Positions 54,842-63,912 of a stretch of DNA of 64,000 nt are shown piece by piece (the first letter of the stretch is position 1; the number at the start of each line of letters is the position of its first letter). Made by a program: the position numbers and the translations under genes. Location: positions 860,001 through 924,000 of the forward strand of contig NZ_CP041614.1 in assembly GCF_007197555.1 (NCBI RefSeq), in the 5' to 3' direction. The notes beneath the pieces are model-generated. The model was not told the origin of the DNA and made no database searches. It saw nothing but the letters and a program-made list of their open reading frames with translations. Origin of the DNA: Shewanella psychropiezotolerans. GTDB taxonomy: Bacteria; Pseudomonadota; Gammaproteobacteria; Enterobacterales; Shewanellaceae.

Positions 54842-55201
54842 CTATGAGTTCTCGGCCTCACTTTGGCATCGAATACACAATTTTGCGATAGCATGTATCG
54901 TGAGCCGACCGATACCAATACTCTCACCGCATTCAAGACAAACACCATACTCCTCGGGTTCGAGCAAGATCTGCTTAATACGCAGGAGGTGCTGCTGCAT
55001 CAGTACTTCACCCGCTTGTGCCATCTGTTGCTGTTGAATCGCGTCGATGCGTGATACTCGTCCAACCGCTTGCTGGTCTAGTTGAACTGGGGCGCTGCGT
55101 TCGTGGATTGATTCTATTTGCTGCTCTAAGTCGATTAGCTCATGTCTGAGCTTAGTGAGCAGTTCTTGTTTCTCGGTTGACGTGAGATCTGCTTGTTTCA
55201 A
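54842..55201 (-). CDS. TraR/DksA-family zinc-finger protein
   Basis: A 119-residue protein with a coiled-coil N-terminal part ('ELLTKLRHELIDLEQQIESI', 'QQQQMAQAGEVLMQQHLL') and a C-terminal zinc finger 'CLECGESIGIGRL' plus 'KLCIRCQSE' (Cys-X2-Cys twice). This is the DksA/TraR architecture. DksA relatives bind RNA polymerase in the secondary channel and affect promoters. It is shorter than true DksA (151 residues), so it is a paralogue and its acidic tip needs checking. Confidence 0.85.
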   Translation of the reverse strand: MKQADLTSTEKQELLTKLRHELIDLEQQIESIHERSAPVQLDQQAVGRVSRIDAIQQQQMAQAGEVLMQQHLLRIKQILLEPEEYGVCLECGESIGIGRLTIHAIAKLCIRCQSEAENS

Positions 55202-55364
55202 GAGTCAGTCTCCGATTTGGGATGATTGGGGATAGAAGCAACTAAATTATCTGACTTCTTCTCGTAAAACAAGTGGGCATAGCAAGGGTAAAACAAAGGA
55301 TATAAAAAAGGCGCACTCAGCTCATGAATAGGGCTTTGACAGTGCACCTTTATCTATGTTTTTT

Positions 55365-55422
55365 CGCAACTCGCAACTCGCAACTCGCAACTCGCAACTC
55401 GCAACTCGCAACTCGCAACTCG
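55365..55422. repeat. Heptanucleotide tandem array (cgcaact), about 8 copies
   Basis: About eight uninterrupted copies of the 7-mer cgcaact lie directly downstream of ygfZ, whose stop is at 55434. The unit differs from the ctagaac array at 13554, but unit length and position after a gene 3' end are the same. Confidence 0.95.
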
Positions 55423-55433
55423 TCGCTTATAGT

Positions 55434-56414
55434 TTAATCTTCATCTTCAAGCGAATATGGCAGTGGCTTGATCGTCAGCGACGAGCTTTCATCTCCTGCG
55501 ATTCTAAGCTTGGCACTGTCTTGGGTGTCATTAGGTAGCACGGCTGTTAGTAAGATCTGCTCGCCTGATTGAACCAGTTCGATGATGGTACCAGTTTTCT
55601 TGAAGCCATCGTCTAAGGCTAGCTCTAGTCTGGTTTCCAGACTGACAGTTTCGCTACTGGTGCCGCTTAGGATATACAGGGCGCGCTTATTGCCACCGCG
55701 ATACTTCATGCGGGCTATGGTTTCCTGGCCCATGTAACAACCTTTCTGGAAGCTGATACCATTAATACCCTGTAAGTTACACATCTGAGGTACAAACTGG
55801 CTCTGATGTGGGGCTGCCAGGTTAGGGTAACCCGATTGGATCTCCAGAGCTTGCCAGGCGGTGGCATCGACTATCTCTTGACTGATAGAAGTGAGCAAAG
55901 GTGCAGCAGCTTCTTTGTCCATCACTATGATGAAACGGTCATTGTCTTTAAGCAGCAGGCCACCAGAAATCTCGGTGACTTCTTTGTCGATGCTAGTATT
56001 GTCTGCTGGGCCGAAACGCTCGTTGACCCAAGCTTGCGCCTGTTCACCGGCGACGCCTAATAGTAAGAATTTTTCGGTAACATCGACGAGATCAGCCTTG
56101 CTGAATACTGCATATTTAGCAAGTTGAGTTAGATCCAGGGCCAAGGTATCAGACGGCATCATCATGAACAGTGCATCTTCGAGGACGAAGGTTCTGAAGC
56201 TTGCCAGCATCTTTCCCTTGGGATCGCAGTGGGCTCCCCAGCGCCATTGGTCGTTTTCTAAAGAGCTGATGTCAGTGGTGACTTGTCCGTGGATAAAGCT
56301 GCGGCCTTGTTCACCCGTCACGCTCATTAGACCCAAGTGGGATAAATTAGAGAAGAATAGCGATGGAATTGGGTCATTCAAGTTCCAACTGGGCTGAGAA
56401 ACGGAAAGCGTCAT
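55434..56414 (-). CDS. ygfZ: YgfZ, folate-binding Fe-S / tRNA-modification protein
   Basis: A 326-residue protein with the YgfZ signature 'KGCYMGQETIARMKYRGGNK', whose Cys is essential in E. coli YgfZ. It resembles the glycine-cleavage T-protein fold and binds tetrahydrofolate. It supports the activity of certain Fe-S enzymes, including the MiaB tRNA thiolation step. Length agrees with the family. The promoter lies upstream of 56414; a terminator for serA lies between. Confidence 0.94.
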   Translation of the reverse strand: MTLSVSQPSWNLNDPIPSLFFSNLSHLGLMSVTGEQGRSFIHGQVTTDISSLENDQWRWGAHCDPKGKMLASFRTFVLEDALFMMMPSDTLALDLTQLAKYAVFSKADLVDVTEKFLLLGVAGEQAQAWVNERFGPADNTSIDKEVTEISGGLLLKDNDRFIIVMDKEAAAPLLTSISQEIVDATAWQALEIQSGYPNLAAPHQSQFVPQMCNLQGINGISFQKGCYMGQETIARMKYRGGNKRALYILSGTSSETVSLETRLELALDDGFKKTGTIIELVQSGEQILLTAVLPNDTQDSAKLRIAGDESSSLTIKPLPYSLEDED

Positions 56415-56485
56415 ATCATGATCCTAGGAAATAAACGGGCTGGAAAGAGCTGATTGTAACTCGAATCTGCAAATGCTTGAAATGA

Positions 56486-56522
56486 AATAACCCGCATAAT
56501 TAGTAAAATTATGCGGGTTATT
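56486..56522 (-). terminator. Terminator after serA
   Basis: The arms aataacccgcataatt and aattatgcgggttatt form a 16-bp perfect stem with A/T at both sides, 24 bases after the serA stop. It separates serA from ygfZ. Confidence 0.92.
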
Positions 56523-56545
56523 AATTTTTAGTCACAGACTGGTAT

Positions 56546-57775
56546 TTAGTGCAGTAAGCGAGTTCTGATAGTGCCTTCGATGGTTTTCATTTGTTCCAAA
56601 GCTTCTTCGGCTTGATCCGAATCGACCTCCATTACTACATAACCAATCTCCGCAGTAGTTTGAAGATACTGGGCAGCGATGTTGATGCCTTTCTCTGCAA
56701 ATGCTTGGTTAATCTTGATCAGTATACCGGGACGGTTGTGGTGAATATGCAGTAATCGAGACGCGTCTTTATGCTGAGCCAAAGAAACTTCCGGGAAATT
56801 GACTGCAGTCATGGTCGAGCCATTATCTGAGTACTTCGCCAGCTTGCCAGCCACTTCTATACCGATATTTTCCTGGGCTTCCTGAGTGCTGCCCCCCACA
56901 TGAGGTGTCAGGATGACGTTATCCAGACCGCGTAGCGGGCTGAAGAACTCGTCATTGTTAGACTTAGGTTCAACCGGAAACACATCGATAGCGGCGCCAG
57001 CGAGTTTTTCACTGCGGATGGCCGAAGCGAGAGCGTCTATGTCGACAACAGTGCCGCGAGAGGCGTTGATTAAGATGCTGCCTTGCTTCATGTTGGCAAT
57101 CTCGGCTTCACCGATCATCTCTTTGGTCTGCGGTGTCTCAGGTACGTGCAGGCTGACAACATCAGCGAGAGACATTAATTCTTGCATCGAATGAATTTGC
57201 TGGGCATTACCCAGTGGCAACTTATCTTCAATATCGAAGAAGATTACGCGCATGCCGAGCGTCTCGGCCAAGATACCGAGTTGAGTACCAATATGACCAT
57301 AGCCGATAACACCTAAGGTCTTACCGCGGGCTTCGAAACTGCCTACGGCACTCTTAAGCCATCCGCCTCTGTGCGCCATGGCATTACGCTGTGGAATACC
57401 ACGAAATAACATAATTATTTCACCCAGCACTAACTCGGCAACACTTCGAGTATTTGAAAACGGCGCATTGAAAACCGGTACACCCAGTTTTTCAGCAAAA
57501 CTTAGGTTAACTTGGTTAGTCCCGATACAGAAACACCCAATACCGACAAGTTTCTCGGCTTGGCTTAACACTGCTTCGGTGATCTGGGTGCGGGAGCGAA
57601 GGCCGACAAAATGAGCATCTTTGATCGCTGTGGCTAAGGCCTCTTCCCCGAGAGATGCTTTGTGGTATTCGATATTGCTGTAGCCTGCTCGCTTAAATAC
57701 ATCAACCGCAGATTGGTGGACGCCTTCCAACAGCAGGATCTTGATCTTATCCTTGTCCAGCGAATGTTTCGCCAT
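56546..57775 (-). CDS. serA: D-3-phosphoglycerate dehydrogenase
   Basis: SerA commits 3-phosphoglycerate to serine synthesis with NAD. The 409-residue protein has the NAD-binding motif 'GKTLGVIGYGHIGTQLG', catalytic residues in 'NASRGTVVD' and 'HVGGSTQEAQENIG', and a C-terminal ACT domain ('HHNRPGILIKINQAFAEKGI', 'NIAAQYLQT') that gives feedback inhibition by serine. Length matches E. coli SerA (410). The start is ATG 57775 with 'gaaggtacc' upstream. Confidence 0.97.
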   Translation of the reverse strand: MAKHSLDKDKIKILLLEGVHQSAVDVFKRAGYSNIEYHKASLGEEALATAIKDAHFVGLRSRTQITEAVLSQAEKLVGIGCFCIGTNQVNLSFAEKLGVPVFNAPFSNTRSVAELVLGEIIMLFRGIPQRNAMAHRGGWLKSAVGSFEARGKTLGVIGYGHIGTQLGILAETLGMRVIFFDIEDKLPLGNAQQIHSMQELMSLADVVSLHVPETPQTKEMIGEAEIANMKQGSILINASRGTVVDIDALASAIRSEKLAGAAIDVFPVEPKSNNDEFFSPLRGLDNVILTPHVGGSTQEAQENIGIEVAGKLAKYSDNGSTMTAVNFPEVSLAQHKDASRLLHIHHNRPGILIKINQAFAEKGINIAAQYLQTTAEIGYVVMEVDSDQAEEALEQMKTIEGTIRTRLLH

Positions 57776-57962
57776 GATTTGGGTACCTTCTTCGGTTATT
57801 GGTATTTTGTTAACTTAAGTTGATTTTTTGTATTATTAGTATTCTATTGATACTTGTCCGACCAAAGTAGCATTTTTTTTATGCACTGTGGAGGGCTAGA
57901 TGGCTAAAGTTATTATTCTTATATCAAAACAATAGAGTTTATCCGTATATGAGGTTCCTATT

Positions 57963-58565
57963 TTGAATAAACAGCTTATTTGGTTAGTGATTTTTCTGTC
58001 GGTACTGGTTTGGTCGGCTATCGAGCCTAAAGACCTGTTCACCTGGTTTCTTGAAGTACTACCTGCTCTCGTCGTCTTGCCAGTTTTATTTCTGACTCGA
58101 GAGCGCTTTCCACTGACGCCTTTGGCTTATGTTTTTATATTGGTTCACTGCATCATACTTATGGTTGGCGGCCACTACACCTATGCTGAGGTGCCTCTTT
58201 TTGACTGGATCGCCGAAATTACGGGCTCAGACAGAAACAATTACGACAAGCTGGGGCATCTTGCTCAGGGGTTCGTGCCTACCTTAGTAGCCCGTGAAAT
58301 CTTCATTCGATTAGATGTGGTGAAACGTGGCGCTTGGTGTAATTTCTTGTCATTGTGCTTCGCTCTAGCATTTTCAGCTTTCTATGAGTTGATTGAGTGG
58401 TGGGTTGCTCTGCTTACGGGGGAGGATGCCGAAGCATTTTTAGGGACCCAAGGTTACATTTGGGATACCCAATCGGATATGGGCATGGCGTTGGTGGGGG
58501 CGATAATTTGCCTGGTTACACTTGTTAAGTTTCATGATGTACAGCTGGCTAAATTTAATGGCTAA
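57963..58565 (+). CDS. YjdF-like inner-membrane protein (DUF2238)
   Basis: A 200-residue membrane protein with about five or six helices. The motif 'YDKLGHLAQGFVPTLVARE' and 'SAFYELIEWWVALLTGEDAE' with 'GYIWDTQSDMGMALVGAI' are the features I associate with DUF2238/YjdF. Function unknown. The start is TTG 57963. It stands alone, divergent from serA. Confidence 0.85.
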   Translation: MNKQLIWLVIFLSVLVWSAIEPKDLFTWFLEVLPALVVLPVLFLTRERFPLTPLAYVFILVHCIILMVGGHYTYAEVPLFDWIAEITGSDRNNYDKLGHLAQGFVPTLVAREIFIRLDVVKRGAWCNFLSLCFALAFSAFYELIEWWVALLTGEDAEAFLGTQGYIWDTQSDMGMALVGAIICLVTLVKFHDVQLAKFNG

Positions 58566-58826
58566 CTAGTGAATTATTTTATCTTGTATAAAGTCTACTG
58601 GTTTTTATGCTTTAAAGGTCTAGCTGTATGAGGTTTTAATAGCTAAAACTGATAAAAACCGATTTATCATCGCATTTACATTTGATTAATACTTTTTTAC
58701 TATGGTATTACAATTAAAACTATTCAAATCTACTAAAACTATTCAAAATAGTAATCATTCTGGTTGATAGGGAAGATTGACCACCCCCTTACAGAGAACA
58801 AGTAAACTTTTCAGGGAGAAAAGTGA

Positions 58827-59492
58827 ATGAGTAAGATTGATGAATTGGTGTTCTTGCATCAAGTGGCTGCACCATGCCACTTGGCTATTCTGGCCGAATC
58901 TATTGGTTTAAAAACACGCATAGTGAAGCAGGTATCTGAACTTGAGCCTGAGAGAGACAATAACTGTTTCTATCTGATCGAGCAGGAGGGAGCCGCCTTA
59001 GACAGTAAGGGGATACCGTTATTGGCATCTCGTCTGGTGCCCCATGTACCCGTTGCACTCTATCAGGTTAACCGCGAGAAACTTGAGCCCGAATCTGCCT
59101 TGTTACTGGGAATTCGTGGGCTGCTTTATGCGGACCAACGTATGGACCTATTGTTAACAGGTTTAAGAAAGATGGTGGCCGATGAGCTTTGGTATGACAG
59201 GACGCTTATCAGTAAGATGTTCCGTCAACTGGTGAGCCGTTTGGACAGCACTAAGGATTATTCACAAGATACCGTGGCTATGCTGCAGATGTTGACGAAA
59301 AGAGAGCGTACCATTATTCAGCTCGTATCCAGTGGCGCTAGAAATAAAGAGATCGCTCATCGACTCTGCATCAGCGAACACACGGTGAAGGCACATATCT
59401 CCTCTATTTTCAGGAAGACGCAATCTCGTAATCGTGTGGAGTTACTCAGATGGGCGCAGACCTATCAGAGTCACTTCGAACTCTGTTCTTAA
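58827..59492 (+). CDS. LuxR/CsgD-type transcriptional regulator
   Basis: A 221-residue regulator. Residues 1-120 are receiver-like but lack a recognisable phosphorylatable Asp pocket. The C-terminal 65 residues are a LuxR helix-turn-helix ('LTKRERTIIQLVSSGARNKE', 'IAHRLCISEHTVKAHISSIF'). In VpsT the motif W[FLM][TS]R binds c-di-GMP; the corresponding place here reads 'LWYDR', a weak match, so c-di-GMP sensing is unproven. A clear 'agggag' ribosome-binding site precedes the ATG. It lies upstream of exeM but has its own terminator. Confidence 0.85.
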   Translation: MSKIDELVFLHQVAAPCHLAILAESIGLKTRIVKQVSELEPERDNNCFYLIEQEGAALDSKGIPLLASRLVPHVPVALYQVNREKLEPESALLLGIRGLLYADQRMDLLLTGLRKMVADELWYDRTLISKMFRQLVSRLDSTKDYSQDTVAMLQMLTKRERTIIQLVSSGARNKEIAHRLCISEHTVKAHISSIFRKTQSRNRVELLRWAQTYQSHFELCS

Positions 59493-59965
59493 CAGGTTAA
59501 CGAGCTACTGATAATTGAGGCTCTGCTAATGACAGCTTGTTACTGAGAGATATTTTGAGTATATAGTCATTAACGGAAAAGGCTAAAACGGTCTCAATGG
59601 CCGTTTTTTTATGCCTGCAAAACCCTGATGTTAATACTAATTAACTAGGCTTGTATAAATTTCATTCTAATCTAGAGGTTTTTATGCAGATTTTGTAAAA
59701 ATCTGTCACGGCTTGATAAATTGGTGTTCGGCCTTGATTTCAATGCCTGTTCTTGATTAAGTATTTGATTTTGACAAGCTTAAACCTAATCTAGAATCAC
59801 CTGTTCTTATTTGTGATAAGTTAATCTTGTTTTTTCTTTGTTTTACAAGTATTTATAAACCGTTAATGTGATTTAGGCATCTTTTTTTTATCATCCAAGT
59901 CTGTAAGAATCCCCCTGCACGTTAATAGAAATTAGCGGCAATATTATAAAAATGGGGTTGAATAA
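59493..59965. other. Spacer before exeM
   Basis: Contains the terminator of the LuxR gene at 59585-59610 and an AT-rich stretch that should carry the exeM promoter. No other feature is seen. Confidence 0.4.
59585..59610 (+). terminator. Terminator after the LuxR-type gene
   Basis: The arms aaaacgg / ccgtttt enclose a 9-base loop, with a run of T following. Confidence 0.75.
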
Positions 59966-62629
59966 ATGGATAATGTTAAAAAAATGTCAGTGCTTGCACT
60001 GTCTATCGCCGCGGCTCTGCCTATGATGGCAAGCGCCGATGTGATCATTAGCGAATATGTAGAAGGTTCAGGCTATAGCAAGGCTATAGAAATCTACAAC
60101 TCAGGGTCGACAGCCGTCGATCTTACAGCTTACTCGCTAGTTTACTACTCGAAAGGTGACTCAACACCTAAGACTATATTGGATCTGAGTGGAAGTCTGG
60201 CACCTAACGCCATCAAGGTCATCACTAACAACCACAAAGATAATGCTATCGCATTAGATGGGTCCATCGATTCACAGGAAGCCAGTATCTATTTCAATGG
60301 CGATGATAAAGTCGGCATCTTGAAAGGCGCTGAGTTAGTCGATCTCTTTGGTGAAGTCGGTACTACAGGTGATTGGGCAAAAGATGTCACTGTTGAGCGT
60401 AAAGTCACTGTTACGAATGCCAATACCAGCTATGTTGAAAATGAATGGACAGTTAAATCTAAAAATCTATTCAGTGGCTTAGGTGCACGCTCAGGTGATT
60501 TTGGTGGGGGAGCACCTGAACCTGAAGTACCAACCTTTAGTTGTGTCGGTGAGAAGCTGACGCCTATTTATGACGTGCAAGGTGTTGGCCGAGTCAGCCC
60601 ACTGATTGATGAGGGCAAATTTGAGTCTACCGATGAGGTCACTATTACAGGTGTGGTTACTGCCCGTGGTGAGAGCTTGTTCAAAGGTTTCTATCTGCAA
60701 GATATTGATGGTGATAACTCTCCGTACACCTCCGATGGCGTATTTGTTTATCTGGGTGAAGCGCCAGGTGAAGAGATCCAACCCGGAGTCGAGGTTTGTG
60801 TTCAAGGTAAAGTAAAAGATTTTTATGGCCTGACTCAGGTCGATATCAAAGCCGATAAAAAGATGGCTGTTGGCGAGATGGGCGAGATTCTGGCTCCGAC
60901 AGCATTCTACGTGGCCGATGGCGAGTCTTTAGGCGATGCACTTAATCGTTATGAAGGTATGAATATCGTGTTAGACGCGGGTAGTGACATGAAGATCACT
61001 CGTAGCTTCAGTTATGACTATGCCGGCAGAAGAAATAACATGGTGCTATCTCATAAAGCTCCATTGATGAAGCCGACTCAAGTTTTCGCCCCTCTCTCAG
61101 ATGAGGCAACTGCTCTACAAGAATCTAATCGTGGTAATGAACTCTACGTAGAGTCTGATTACAAGGCTAAGAATGGTGAGGTGCCTTACTTCCCCACGTT
61201 CAACGCCGAGACGGGTTATATCCGTATTGGTGATCAGCTTACCAATATGACTGGTGTCGTGAGCTACAGCTATGGTGCTCCGCGTCTGGTGGTAACTAAC
61301 GAAATCACAGCAGGTGACTTCATTCGCGTCAATGACCGTATTGAATCTCCCGAAGCGGCGGGTCAAGGTGATATCCGCGTCGCTAGCTTTAACGTGTTAA
61401 ACCTGTTTACCAGCGATAGCGAAGTTGGTGGTCCACTAAACCCAACTTGTAAAGATCAGGCCGATGCAGATGCGAGCCGTGGTTGTGGTCGAGGTGCACA
61501 TTCTCTGGATGATTACTTGTTGCAGCGTACTAAGATAGTTACTGCGATTAAAGAGATGAATGCCGATGTGATTGGTCTGATGGAGATCGAAAACAATGGT
61601 TTCAGCGAGCATAGCTCGATTCAGTATCTGTTGAATGCCATTAATGCCGAGCTACCTGCCGCAGACGCCTATGATTTTATCGAAGTCAGCGATGCAGATA
61701 AGTACAAAGGTGAATTTATCGGTGGTGATGCGATTACTGTTGGTCTGCTATATCGTCTTAGTACAGTAAAGCCAACTGGAGATGCGTTTGTTATCGCAAC
61801 TCCTGAGCAGCACGCCGCAGAAGGGGTGGTGACTCGCGGAGAAGGTGACGATGTTGAAATCAGCCCTGGTTATAACAAGTATCAGCGCCATAGCTTGGCG
61901 CAGACATTCCAGATCCATGATGAGAAGTTGACCGTTGTGGTTAACCACCTCAAGTCAAAGGGCTCAGGTTGTTTGGAAGATTGGCTCGAGTTCTCTGAAA
62001 GTAAAGATCCAGCAGACTTGCAAGGCAAGTGTAATGAGTTTCGTGTATCGGCAGCTAAAGTACTGGGCGAGTCACTCAAAGACGTTGAAGGTGGCTTGTT
62101 AGTTATCGGTGATATGAACTCATATGGCATGGAAGATCCCATCGCTGTACTGACAGATTATGATGCTGCCACCGCGAAACGTGAAATTGTTACAGCTTCA
62201 TGGACGACCCTCAATGGTGAAGTTTATGAGCGTGAAGGCAGTAAGATTGAGAAAGGTTTTGGTCTGATTAATCTAAACACCCAAGCACATGGACCTGCAA
62301 CCTTTGGTTATAGCTACAGTGGTGAGCTGGGTAACTTAGATCATGCATTGGCTAATACAGCTGTCGCTGAAAAGCTAGTGGCTATTCAAGACTGGAACAT
62401 CAACTCGGTCGAATCTAACCTTTTCGAGTACCCTAGCAAATATTCGGGTGACTTAGAGAAGTCAGAGAATGCCTTTAGCTCTTCGGATCATGACCCTGTG
62501 ATCATTGCGTTAAGCTATCCAGCGCCTCAGCCAAAGCCGGAACCAACTCCTAAAGATGATGGTGGTTCGTTAGGTTACCTTGGTCTGGGACTATTATCAC
62601 TACTGGGTTTACGCCGTCGTAAGCACTAA
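59966..62629 (+). CDS. exeM: ExeM/NucH-type extracellular nuclease with GlyGly-CTERM tail
   Basis: An 887-residue secreted DNase. It has a signal peptide (to about residue 24, 'MMASADV'), a lamin-tail domain (about 25-165, 'VIISEYVEGSGYSKAIEIYN'), an OB-fold region ('GVEVCVQGKVKDFYGLTQVD'), and an endonuclease/exonuclease/phosphatase domain from about 470 ('DIRVASFNVLNLFT', 'DVIGLMEIENNG', 'VVNHLKSKG', 'VIGDMNSYG', 'SSDHDPVII'). The C-terminus 'GGSLGYLGLGLLSLLGLRRR' is a GlyGly-CTERM signal, processed by rhombosortase and linked to type II secretion. In S. oneidensis ExeM degrades extracellular DNA and shapes biofilms. This protein is close to the 871 residues I recall for S. oneidensis ExeM. 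Confidence 0.9.
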   Translation: MDNVKKMSVLALSIAAALPMMASADVIISEYVEGSGYSKAIEIYNSGSTAVDLTAYSLVYYSKGDSTPKTILDLSGSLAPNAIKVITNNHKDNAIALDGSIDSQEASIYFNGDDKVGILKGAELVDLFGEVGTTGDWAKDVTVERKVTVTNANTSYVENEWTVKSKNLFSGLGARSGDFGGGAPEPEVPTFSCVGEKLTPIYDVQGVGRVSPLIDEGKFESTDEVTITGVVTARGESLFKGFYLQDIDGDNSPYTSDGVFVYLGEAPGEEIQPGVEVCVQGKVKDFYGLTQVDIKADKKMAVGEMGEILAPTAFYVADGESLGDALNRYEGMNIVLDAGSDMKITRSFSYDYAGRRNNMVLSHKAPLMKPTQVFAPLSDEATALQESNRGNELYVESDYKAKNGEVPYFPTFNAETGYIRIGDQLTNMTGVVSYSYGAPRLVVTNEITAGDFIRVNDRIESPEAAGQGDIRVASFNVLNLFTSDSEVGGPLNPTCKDQADADASRGCGRGAHSLDDYLLQRTKIVTAIKEMNADVIGLMEIENNGFSEHSSIQYLLNAINAELPAADAYDFIEVSDADKYKGEFIGGDAITVGLLYRLSTVKPTGDAFVIATPEQHAAEGVVTRGEGDDVEISPGYNKYQRHSLAQTFQIHDEKLTVVVNHLKSKGSGCLEDWLEFSESKDPADLQGKCNEFRVSAAKVLGESLKDVEGGLLVIGDMNSYGMEDPIAVLTDYDAATAKREIVTASWTTLNGEVYEREGSKIEKGFGLINLNTQAHGPATFGYSYSGELGNLDHALANTAVAEKLVAIQDWNINSVESNLFEYPSKYSGDLEKSENAFSSSDHDPVIIALSYPAPQPKPEPTPKDDGGSLGYLGLGLLSLLGLRRRKH

Positions 62630-62656
62630 TTATTGAGATGACTCATTGTTAATGCT

Positions 62657-62689
62657 AAACCGCCTTTAATTCATTAAAGGCGGTTTTTT
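62657..62689 (+). terminator. Terminator after exeM
   Basis: The arms aaaccgccttta and taaaggcggttt enclose a 6-7 base loop, then T6. It lies 28 bases after the exeM stop. Confidence 0.93.
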
Positions 62690-63301
62690 CATGCCATTTT
62701 TACTTTAACAAGATGAGGAAAGCCAGAAAAAATCAATTGGGTCTGGATTCGAGATTAATTGGCTATTTTTATATGTTATTTTTATTCTCTACGGTAATGA
62801 ATCGATCTTATCTTAGCCGTTTATAGGTTCTGCTTTTTGCTTTTCACTTGGTCATATTCTAGTTTTTCTTGTTCTATTCGGTGCTACACCAACACCTTCT
62901 CAGTTTTTGTCGGTTCTATATGGGGGACTCACTTTTTTATTATCATCGCACTCGGTTGCTGGCTTTTACACTATCTAACCTATAAAAACAGTATCTAACT
63001 TTCATTAAATGATGCCGATCTTATATAACAAACTTAAATTTGTATAAACTGGCGACATCTGATGATTTCATCGATAAAAAATGTATGGAAGTTTTCATCA
63101 GTTTGTTGGAAATGGTTTGATACCATTTTCTCATCAATGTGCCTTGAATTGAAAAAACTGAGAGTCTCTGAATTGACCAGATACTTATATGGAATGGTAT
63201 TACTACTAGGCCAGCCATAGCTTTTAACTCCTCTTACCTGTTTAAACTTACAGCGCTAGCCAGTAGACTGTGGCTTAATTATTATAAGAATGGATCTAGT
63301 G
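62690..63301. other. Intergenic region without recognisable gene
   Basis: About 600 bases with only short frames on either strand (for example minus 63021-63218) that show no family resemblance. An AT-rich stretch before 63302 probably holds the thioesterase promoter. Confidence 0.4.
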
Positions 63302-63739
63302 ATGAGTATTTGGTTTAGACCTGTGAGCTTGGAAGATTGCGCTAAAATGGATTCGGGTATGCATGGCAAGGGCACCTTGATGCAAACTATGGGCATTAAG
63401 ATCACCGAAATTGGTGATGATTATATGGTGGCGACTATGCCAGCCTCTCCTGAAGTACATAATCCCTTAGGTATCGTCCACGGTGGAGCCAATGTGGCAC
63501 TGGCTGAGACGGTTGCCAGCTATGCGGCAAACTTCGCCGTAGATTTTGAGAATTACTACTGTGTCGGCCAAGAGATCAATGCCAATCATCTTAAAGCTTC
63601 CAGAAATGGTGTCCTAACCGCGACGGCAAAGCCTGTGCATTTAGGTAAACGAAGCTCTGTTTGGGAGATACTTATCCATAACAGCGGCGGTGATCTTTGC
63701 TGTATCTCGCGCATGACAGCAGCCGTGGTTAAGCGTTAG
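63302..63739 (+). CDS. PaaI-type hotdog thioesterase
   Basis: About 145 residues from ATG 63302 (MSIWFRPVSLEDCAKMDSG); an upstream in-frame ATG at 63290 adds four residues. The hotdog fold shows in 'LMQTMGIKITEIGDDYMVAT', 'NPLGIVHGGANVALAETVAS' and 'GVLTATAKPVHLGKRSSVWE'. The HGG motif with the neighbouring Glu places it with acyl-CoA thioesterases such as YbdB/MenI/PaaI. The substrate cannot be read from sequence. Confidence 0.85.
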   Translation: MSIWFRPVSLEDCAKMDSGMHGKGTLMQTMGIKITEIGDDYMVATMPASPEVHNPLGIVHGGANVALAETVASYAANFAVDFENYYCVGQEINANHLKASRNGVLTATAKPVHLGKRSSVWEILIHNSGGDLCCISRMTAAVVKR

Positions 63740-63912
63740 TGATACAGGTTGGAAGCCAAGTATTATTGACGATCTATTAACGTAAATAGACTATAGATGT
63801 GTAGGTATCTGTTACATAATATGCGCCTTTATTAATGGCGAGCTACAGGCTTTAATGCACTAAACTTGTTATCTAGGTTTGAGTCGATTGTGAGCTGTGG
63901 GGAATATGTAAA

